Position numbers and translations under genes: made by a program
Shown: positions 5,545 to 9,681 of the stretch, in pieces
Layout: the number at the start of each line of letters is the position of its first letter
Numbering within the stretch: position 1 is the first letter of the stretch
NCBI GenBank assembly: GCA_003158505.1
Contig: PMJK01000144.1
Span: 7,299-16,979, forward strand
DNA from: Holophagaceae bacterium
GTDB taxonomy: Bacteria; Acidobacteriota; Holophagae; Holophagales; Holophagaceae
Reading direction: 5' to 3'
Length of the DNA: 9,681 nt
The notes under the pieces: model-generated
What the model was told of the DNA's origin: nothing
Databases searched by the model: none
The model's input: only the letters and a program-made list of their open reading frames with translations

Positions 5545-6588
5545 ATGAGCCACGACGATCCTTCCCGCCAGCGCCGGGTCCGCTACAAGGGCACGCACCC
5601 GCGGCGCTTCGAGGAGAAATACAAGGAACTCTCGCCGAACCAGCATGCCCGGGAGCTGGAGAAAGTGATGGCCCGGGGCCACACACCGGCGGGGACTCAC
5701 CGCTCGATCATGGTGGAGGAGATCCTGGAGGTCCTGGCTCCGCAGCCCGGCGAGGTGGCCCTGGACGCCACCCTGGGCTACGGCGGCCACACTCAGGCGC
5801 TCCTTCCCCTCCTGCTGCCGGGCGGGCGACTCTTCGGCGTGGACGTAGACCCCCTGGAACTGCCGCGCACCGAAATCCGGTTGCGGAGCCTGGGCTATGG
5901 TGAGGACGCGTTCACCGTGCGCCGCATGAACTTCGCCGGACTGCCGCGTCTGAAGGCGGACTCCGGCGGCTTCGACTTGGTGCTGGCGGACCTCGGCGTC
6001 TCCTCCATGCAGATCGACAACCCTGCCCGGGGCTTCACCTGGAAGGCCGAAGGTCCCCTGGACCTGCGCCTCAATCCCCAGCGTGGGCGGTCCGCCGCAG
6101 ACCTGCTGGCCGCCCTGGACGAAGGAGCCCTGGCAGATCTGCTCTTGGAAAACGCGGACGAACCCCACTCGGTCGCCATCGCGCGGGCAGTCCACGGCCA
6201 GTCCATCCGGACCACCCGCGACTTGGCAGACCATGTGCGGGCCGCCCTGCGCTCTGAACGACTCGATGAGGATGAGGCGAAGAAGGCCCTCCAGCGCACT
6301 TTCCAGGCCCTGCGCATCGCCGTGAACGACGAATTCACGGTGCTGGATCAGTTCTTGTCCCTGCTGCCGGGCTGCCTGAATCCCGGCGGTCGTGTGGCGA
6401 TCCTCACCTTCCACTCGGGCGAGGATCGCCGGGTGAAGAAGGCCTTCCTCCAGGGACTCCGGGATGGGATCTATGCCGAGGTGGCGCCAGAACCCATCCG
6501 GGCCTCACCAGAGGAACGCCGATCCAACCCCCGCTCCACCAGCGCAAAGCTGCGGTGGGCGCTGTGCCCCGCTAGAAGATCTCCTTGA
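5545..6588 (+). CDS. RsmH/MraW-family methyltransferase with N-terminal extension (likely paralogue)
   Basis: 347 residues. From about residue 52 the protein follows RsmH, the 16S rRNA cytosine-1402 N4-methyltransferase: HRSIMVEEIL, DATLGYGGHT (74-83, SAM loop), GVDVDP (98-103), DLVLADLGVSSMQID (144-158), GPLDLRLN (170-177), FQALRIAVNDEF (253-264), TFHSGEDR (288-295) and NPRSTSAKLRWA at the C-terminus. It departs from canonical RsmH in three ways: a basic N-terminal extension of about 50 residues (RYKGTHPRRFEEKYKEL then a TPAG-H motif), DLRLN where DMRMD is usual, and FHSGEDR where FHSLEDR is usual. I recall such extended proteins in Clostridia and other groups as a second RsmH-like gene. The neighbours are not mraZ, ftsL or mur genes, which also argues against the housekeeping copy. 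Target RNA uncertain, so no symbol is given. The last 17 bp overlap the convergent hydrolase gene. Confidence 0.85.
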   Translation: MSHDDPSRQRRVRYKGTHPRRFEEKYKELSPNQHARELEKVMARGHTPAGTHRSIMVEEILEVLAPQPGEVALDATLGYGGHTQALLPLLLPGGRLFGVDVDPLELPRTEIRLRSLGYGEDAFTVRRMNFAGLPRLKADSGGFDLVLADLGVSSMQIDNPARGFTWKAEGPLDLRLNPQRGRSAADLLAALDEGALADLLLENADEPHSVAIARAVHGQSIRTTRDLADHVRAALRSERLDEDEAKKALQRTFQALRIAVNDEFTVLDQFLSLLPGCLNPGGRVAILTFHSGEDRRVKKAFLQGLRDGIYAEVAPEPIRASPEERRSNPRSTSAKLRWALCPARRSP

Positions 6589-7330
6589 AGAAATCCTTCA
6601 TGTGCTGCCAGCTGCGCCGCTGGGCCGCCTCGTTGTAGGCTGCTCCCTTCGAGTTGTCGTTGCCCGCCTCCTTCTGAGTGAAGGCGTGAACGGCGCCGCC
6701 GTAGGCCACGAAGACATAGTCCGCCTTGGCCTTTCGCATTTCATCCTGGAAGGCGGCCACATCCTTGGCGGGCACGAAGGGATCGTCGGCCCCGTGGCAG
6801 ACCAGCACCTTGGCCGAGATGGTCCCTGGTTCATATCCTGCGGGCACATCCAGGCCGCCATGGAAGGAGACTACGGCTTTCACAGGCATGCCGGCGCGGG
6901 CGGCTTCCAGGGCGCCCGTGCCCCCGAAGCAGAAGCCGATGACGGCGATGCGGCTGCCATCCACACCCTTCTGGGCCTTGAGGGTCTCGAGGGCCGCGGC
7001 GATGCGGCGCCGGTAGAGGGCCCGGTCCCCCTTGTAGGTCATGGCCAACTTGCCCGCCTCGCCCGTGTCCTTGGGGTGCACCCCTTCGCCGAATATATCG
7101 GCCGCCAGGGCCACGTAACCCAGCTTGGCCAGATCATCGGAGACATGCCGTTCATGGTCCGTGAGGCCCATCCATTGATGGACCACCACCACGCCAGGAA
7201 CCTTGCCCTTGGCCGCAGCGGGCCGGGCGAGGTAGCCCGCGAGCTTCGTGGCGCCATCGGCGTAGGTCAGCGGCTGGCCGGCGAGGATGGGGAGGGTGGC
7301 GAGGGAAAGGGCGAGGGCGGCGGCGCGCAT
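6572..7330 (-). CDS. Exported dienelactone hydrolase family protein
   Basis: 252 residues, alpha/beta-hydrolase fold of the dienelactone hydrolase (DLH) family. A signal peptide at about 1-17 (MRAAALALSLATLPILA) points to the periplasm. The core shows VVVVHQWMGL (47-56), the nucleophile elbow GFCFGG with Cys134, the acid in CHGADDPFVP (D182 or D183), and the histidine in GGAVHAF (H215), giving the Cys-Asp-His triad of the family. Classical DLH carries an acidic residue after the first strand (EIFG-type), whereas this one has HQWMG. The substrate is therefore unlikely to be chlorocatechol dienelactone and is unknown. I chose ATG 7330 because AGGAGGT lies just before it; an earlier ATG at 7354 would place that site inside the gene. 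It follows dut on the same strand after 61 nt and may share its transcript. Its 3' end overlaps the RsmH-like gene by 17 bp. Confidence 0.88.
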   Translation of the reverse strand: MRAAALALSLATLPILAGQPLTYADGATKLAGYLARPAAAKGKVPGVVVVHQWMGLTDHERHVSDDLAKLGYVALAADIFGEGVHPKDTGEAGKLAMTYKGDRALYRRRIAAALETLKAQKGVDGSRIAVIGFCFGGTGALEAARAGMPVKAVVSFHGGLDVPAGYEPGTISAKVLVCHGADDPFVPAKDVAAFQDEMRKAKADYVFVAYGGAVHAFTQKEAGNDNSKGAAYNEAAQRRSWQHMKDFFKEIF

Positions 7331-7333
7331 GGG

Positions 7334-7340
7334 ACCTCCT
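7334..7340 (-). promoter_or_regulatory. Strong Shine-Dalgarno site fixing the hydrolase start
   Basis: AGGAGGT on the minus strand, 3 nt before ATG 7330. It is a full match to the anti-Shine-Dalgarno core and selects this start over the ATG at 7354. Confidence 0.75.
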
Positions 7341-7391
7341 GGGATGGGAACCAAATCCTATAGCTGTTTCAACGCGAATTCCAGGGTCATG

Positions 7392-7847
7392 TCAGCGCCC
7401 GGTACTGCCGTAGCCCCCGCCGCCGCGCTCCGTACCGCCCAGGGCTTCTAAGCTGGGCTCGGGGATCCAGGTCCAGCTTTCCACAGATGCCACCAGGAGC
7501 TGGGCGATGCGCTCTCCCCGGCGCAGCTCGAAGGGAGTTTCGCCATGGTTGATGAGCAGCACCTGCACCTCGCCCCGGTAGTCGGCATCGATGGTGCCCG
7601 GCGCGTTGAGCACCGTGAGGCCGTGGCGCAGGGCCAGGCCTGAGCGAGGGCGCACCTGCCCCTCGAAGCCCGGCGGCAGGGCCAGCACCAGACCTGTGGG
7701 CACCAGCCGGCGCTCACCGGGAGCGATCTCCCAGGTCTCGCCCTCGGGAATGGCCGCCCGCAGGTCCATCCCCGCGGCGTGAGGAGTGGCTGCTTCGGGA
7801 AGGTCGAGGCCGACGCAGTGGGGAAGCTGGTGGACGGGGATGCGCAT
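7392..7847 (-). CDS. dut: Deoxyuridine 5'-triphosphate nucleotidohydrolase (trimeric dUTPase)
   Basis: 151 residues, the normal length of bacterial trimeric dUTPase. The enzyme hydrolyses dUTP to dUMP and pyrophosphate, keeping uracil out of DNA and supplying dUMP for thymidylate synthesis; it is cytoplasmic. All five family motifs are present in order: I AAGMDLRA (24-31); II VRPRSGLA (65-72); III GTIDADYRGEVQV (84-96, with the catalytic Asp region D87/D89); IV GERIAQLL (111-118); V RGGGGYGSTG (141-150), where Tyr replaces the usual Phe that stacks on uracil. The frame is open up to about 7946, but the family start fits ATG 7847, with GGAG 9 nt upstream. The gene is divergent from the lipoprotein gene and precedes the hydrolase. 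Confidence 0.96.
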   Translation of the reverse strand: MRIPVHQLPHCVGLDLPEAATPHAAGMDLRAAIPEGETWEIAPGERRLVPTGLVLALPPGFEGQVRPRSGLALRHGLTVLNAPGTIDADYRGEVQVLLINHGETPFELRRGERIAQLLVASVESWTWIPEPSLEALGGTERGGGGYGSTGR

Positions 7848-7862
7848 GGGAAAAGACTCCAC

Positions 7863-7886
7863 GGAAGGGCGCGAAGACGCAAAGGG
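7863..7886. repeat. Three tandem 8-bp GCRAAGRS-like units upstream of dut
   Basis: GGAAGGGC (7863-7870), GCGAAGAC (7871-7878) and GCAAAGGG (7879-7886) form a head-to-tail 8-bp periodic motif in the leader region of dut. On the other strand it reads as GCGTCTTCGCGCC-like. From memory, very similar GCGTCTTTGCG-type strings recur between genes in many unrelated bacteria. Confidence 0.45.
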
Positions 7887-7918
7887 AAATCGCCCACCCC
7901 CAAACCAGCCCCCTTCCC

Positions 7919-7947
7919 TTGGCCCGGGTCCGCAGCCTGAATACACT
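7919..7947 (+). promoter_or_regulatory. Candidate sigma70-type promoter for the lipoprotein gene
   Basis: TTGGCC (7919-7924), 17-nt spacer, TACACT (7942-7947), each 4/6 to consensus. Transcription would start near 7954, about 40 nt before the ATG at 7994. Confidence 0.4.
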
Positions 7948-7993
7948 CGAGCTTCTGCCCCAGCAATCCTGGGCGGTCCGTTTCGGGGGTGTC

Positions 7994-9127
7994 ATGGCCT
8001 GCAGTGGCCGCAGGTGGTTCGGCTCGCTCCTCGTCACGGTCTCCCTTTCGACCACCTTCGTGGCCTGCAAGCACGAGGATCCGCAGATCCGCGCCTTGAC
8101 GAAGCGGGCGGCCGAGGCTGACGAGGCGGCCCAGCAGCTGCGGCAGGCCTGGAGTGCGCAGTTCAAGCGGCTCACCCTGGCCGGGGTCAAGGGGGTCCGG
8201 TTCGACGCCAACCCCATGCTGCTGACGGGTGATCAGAAGCGGGCCCTCGAGGCGCGGGTCAGGATCGAAAAGGATAGCTCCCGCCGGGGCCTCCTCCTGG
8301 AAATTCTAAACAATGAGGCCGAGCTCCAGGCCCTGAACGACAGGCTGGCAGGCCTCAAAGCCGAACTCCCCGTGCCCGAGATCGCGGAGCCGAACGACAG
8401 CCACTACGGGTTGGCCCTGCGCTTCCTCAAGGGCCATGGCCTCACGGACGCACAGGCCCGGAACGCGATCAGCCGCGTGGTCCTCTCGGACCGGCTTCTT
8501 CCGGGCTTCGAGGTCTATCATTTCTACGCCCACGGCGAGTACGACACCTGGGTCTCCCAGGGAAGGGCCTCGCTCTCCCCCCGGGAGCTCGCCAGCCGGG
8601 ATCCGGACCTGCTTACCGATGAGCGGGACCAGGCCGTGGCCCACGGCCAGCGCCTTCAGCGGGAACTGCGCCTCCTGGCCGATCAGAAAGGGCGCATCGA
8701 GCAGGAGATCGCCGGCATCCAGGCGGAGCGAAGGCACTTCCTGGCTGGGCGCGCCCAGCTTCAATCGGAGAACGACCTGCAGCTGGCAAGGCTGAACTCC
8801 CTGCACTACCTGGTCGGCGTGCGGGACACCCTTGAGAAAGAAGGGATCATCGAGCTCCCCCTGTTCGGGAAGGATCAGTCAGGCCGGAACTGGAGGGACA
8901 CGGTCTTCTCCCACAACCTGGACCTCCGCTCCAGCACCACTCTCTGCATCAAGGCCCAGGACCTCGGCCTGAGGCAGATCGGCAAGGTGAGCGTCGTCCC
9001 CGGGTCCTACACCCCCGGCGAGCACTACCGCCTGACCCTCAGTACCGATCGGCAGACCGCCACGGTGGAACTGCTCACCCTGCAACGGTTCAAGAACGAC
9101 AAGGTGGTGTTCGCTGTCGCGGAATGA
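7994..9127 (+). CDS. Coiled-coil lipoprotein of unknown function
   Basis: 377 residues. The N-terminus is a lipoprotein signal: positive MACSGRRW, a hydrophobic stretch, then TFVAC with the lipidation cysteine at 25. Helical, charged segments follow at about 30-60 and 95-125. A compact conserved-looking part at about 137-200 contains VYHFYAHGEYDTWVSQGRASLSP. A strong coiled coil runs at about 208-262, and a beta-rich C-terminal domain spans about 270-377 (LVGVRDTLEKEGII onward). The end of the coiled coil plus the C-terminal domain reminds me of Bacteroidetes-type lipoproteins with a V-G-T-K-x-E-L-K-E-K-G-I-I motif; this is memory, not a search. It is probably anchored to a membrane facing the periplasm. 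Function unknown. ATG 7994 is chosen because it immediately precedes the signal peptide; the ribosome site (GGGGGT) is weak. An upstream TTG-initiated frame from 7919 would bury the signal. Confidence 0.85.
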   Translation: MACSGRRWFGSLLVTVSLSTTFVACKHEDPQIRALTKRAAEADEAAQQLRQAWSAQFKRLTLAGVKGVRFDANPMLLTGDQKRALEARVRIEKDSSRRGLLLEILNNEAELQALNDRLAGLKAELPVPEIAEPNDSHYGLALRFLKGHGLTDAQARNAISRVVLSDRLLPGFEVYHFYAHGEYDTWVSQGRASLSPRELASRDPDLLTDERDQAVAHGQRLQRELRLLADQKGRIEQEIAGIQAERRHFLAGRAQLQSENDLQLARLNSLHYLVGVRDTLEKEGIIELPLFGKDQSGRNWRDTVFSHNLDLRSSTTLCIKAQDLGLRQIGKVSVVPGSYTPGEHYRLTLSTDRQTATVELLTLQRFKNDKVVFAVAE

Positions 9128-9336
9128 TTGGCCGATCAGGATGGCAAAGCCCCTGCCCCCCGAAGCCTTACCCCGCAGGCCCTAGCTCCCTTTTATGAGC
9201 CGGGGTACTATGGCGGTTTGCCCGCTTGACCAATCGAGATGTCGGCTCCCAAAGCGGGACTGGCAATTCATGTTCCCAGAAGGTTCGGTTCCCATTGAGC
9301 CGGACTTCCTCAGGCCTAGACATCCTGGATTCCCCC
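9128..9336. other. 209-nt intergenic region with several inverted repeats
   Basis: No coding potential is seen. Contents: CCCGCTT (9221-9227) with AAGCGGG (9252-9258), a perfect 7-bp inverted repeat with a 24-nt loop; GAGCCG at 9197-9202 and again at 9297-9302, both complementary to CGGCTC at 9243-9248; and GTTCCCA as a direct repeat at 9272-9278 and 9288-9294. I find no tRNA cloverleaf, no clear rho-independent terminator and no well-spaced promoter. Confidence 0.4.
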
Positions 9337-9681
9337 ATGCCCTCCATTCTCGGCCATGCCCTCGCTGGCCTCACCATCAGCGCGGCTTACACCAAGGGCC
9401 GCCCCCCTCGCCGGACTTGGGTTCTCGCGACGGCCTGCGCGGTGGCACCGGACCTGGACTGGTTCACCGGATTGTTCGGGCTCCAGGACGGGAACAGCCT
9501 CTCCCATCGGGGGATGAGCCATTCCCTGCTTGCGGCGATGCTCATCGCAGCCGCGGCCATGCTGATCGGATTCCGTTCCCATCTTCGGAGTCCTCGTCAC
9601 TGGGCCTGTATGCTTTCCGCCGCCTTCTCCCATGGCCTGCTGGATGCCTGCACCTTCGGGGGAACGGGCGTGGCCTTCCTG
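9337..9681 (+). CDS. Membrane metal-dependent hydrolase (YdjM/DUF457 family), 3' end cut by window
   Basis: The first 115 codons are present and the gene continues past the window. The motif order matches the LexA-regulated, membrane-bound hydrolase family (YdjM/DUF457): an N-terminal LGHALAGL, then VAPDLDW with Asp39 and Asp41, then SHRGMSHSLL with His57 and His62, then FSHGLLDACTFGG with His99 and Asp103. The Asp and His residues are the expected metal ligands. Hydrophobic segments lie at about 6-20, 28-38, 64-78 and 89-104. The substrate of this family is not established to my knowledge. ATG 9337 fits the family start, but the ribosome site is poor. It stands alone after 209 nt of non-coding sequence. 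Confidence 0.85.
   Translation, partial: MPSILGHALAGLTISAAYTKGRPPRRTWVLATACAVAPDLDWFTGLFGLQDGNSLSHRGMSHSLLAAMLIAAAAMLIGFRSHLRSPRHWACMLSAAFSHGLLDACTFGGTGVAFL

Noticed and set aside
7350..7380. TTGAAA and TATAGG between dut and the hydrolase as a promoter (minus strand).
   Set aside because: Only 4 nt separate the two hexamers, far from the required spacing of about 17 nt.
9196..9303. Direct repeat TGAGCCGG at 9196 and 9296, exactly 100 bp apart, as a possible attachment-site or transposon duplication.
   Set aside because: Only 8 bp, with no inverted ends, transposase or other mobile-element trace between the copies.
9268..9310. GGTTCGGTTCCC segment resembling a tRNA T-arm.
   Set aside because: No acceptor stem, D-arm or anticodon arm can be placed around it.

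Overview
The window is GC-rich chromosomal DNA with tightly packed genes on both strands. It holds nine coding genes, two of them cut by the window edges, and I see no RNA gene, insertion sequence, CRISPR array or prophage. The gene mix (sedolisin-type S53 peptidase, a c-di-GMP EAL protein, an RsmH-like methyltransferase with an N-terminal extension, a secreted dienelactone-hydrolase-like protein, dUTPase) and the base composition suggest a free-living Gram-negative. My best guess is Acidobacteriota, class Holophagae (Geothrix/Holophaga-like). That assignment is inference from family resemblance, not something the sequence proves.

Left part, minus strand (1-1859): trmO (tRNA t6A37 N6-methylation), then a four-helix membrane protein of unknown function, then a class I SAM-dependent methyltransferase that runs off the left edge. 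The last two are 2 nt apart and clearly co-transcribed. A 177-nt AT-rich divergent region (1860-2036) separates trmO from the plus-strand genes. It holds a perfect 7+7 dyad next to a possible leaderless trmO promoter, and two small hairpins in the leader of the protease.

Middle, plus strand (2037-6588): a secreted S53 (kumamolisin/sedolisin) propeptidase with its Glu-Asp-Asp-Ser residues intact. Next is a soluble GGDEF-EAL protein whose GGDEF active site is destroyed while the inhibitory-site RxxD and all EAL catalytic motifs remain. The third is an RsmH-family methyltransferase with a basic N-terminal extension, apparently outside any cell-wall/division cluster. Each of the latter two has about 100 nt upstream with a candidate promoter of its own.

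Right part: minus-strand dut followed by a secreted dienelactone hydrolase family protein, which overlaps the RsmH-like gene tail-to-tail by 17 bp. Diverging from dut is a plus-strand coiled-coil lipoprotein of unknown function. A 209-nt intergenic stretch with competing inverted repeats then leads into a truncated YdjM/DUF457-type membrane metal-dependent hydrolase.

The genes do not form one pathway. They are mostly housekeeping (tRNA and rRNA-type methylation, nucleotide sanitation) mixed with envelope or secreted functions. I found no convincing new multi-gene system. The items most worth a second look are the RsmH paralogue, the degenerate GGDEF/active EAL protein, the unknown lipoprotein and membrane protein, the possible leaderless starts, and several small non-coding structures.
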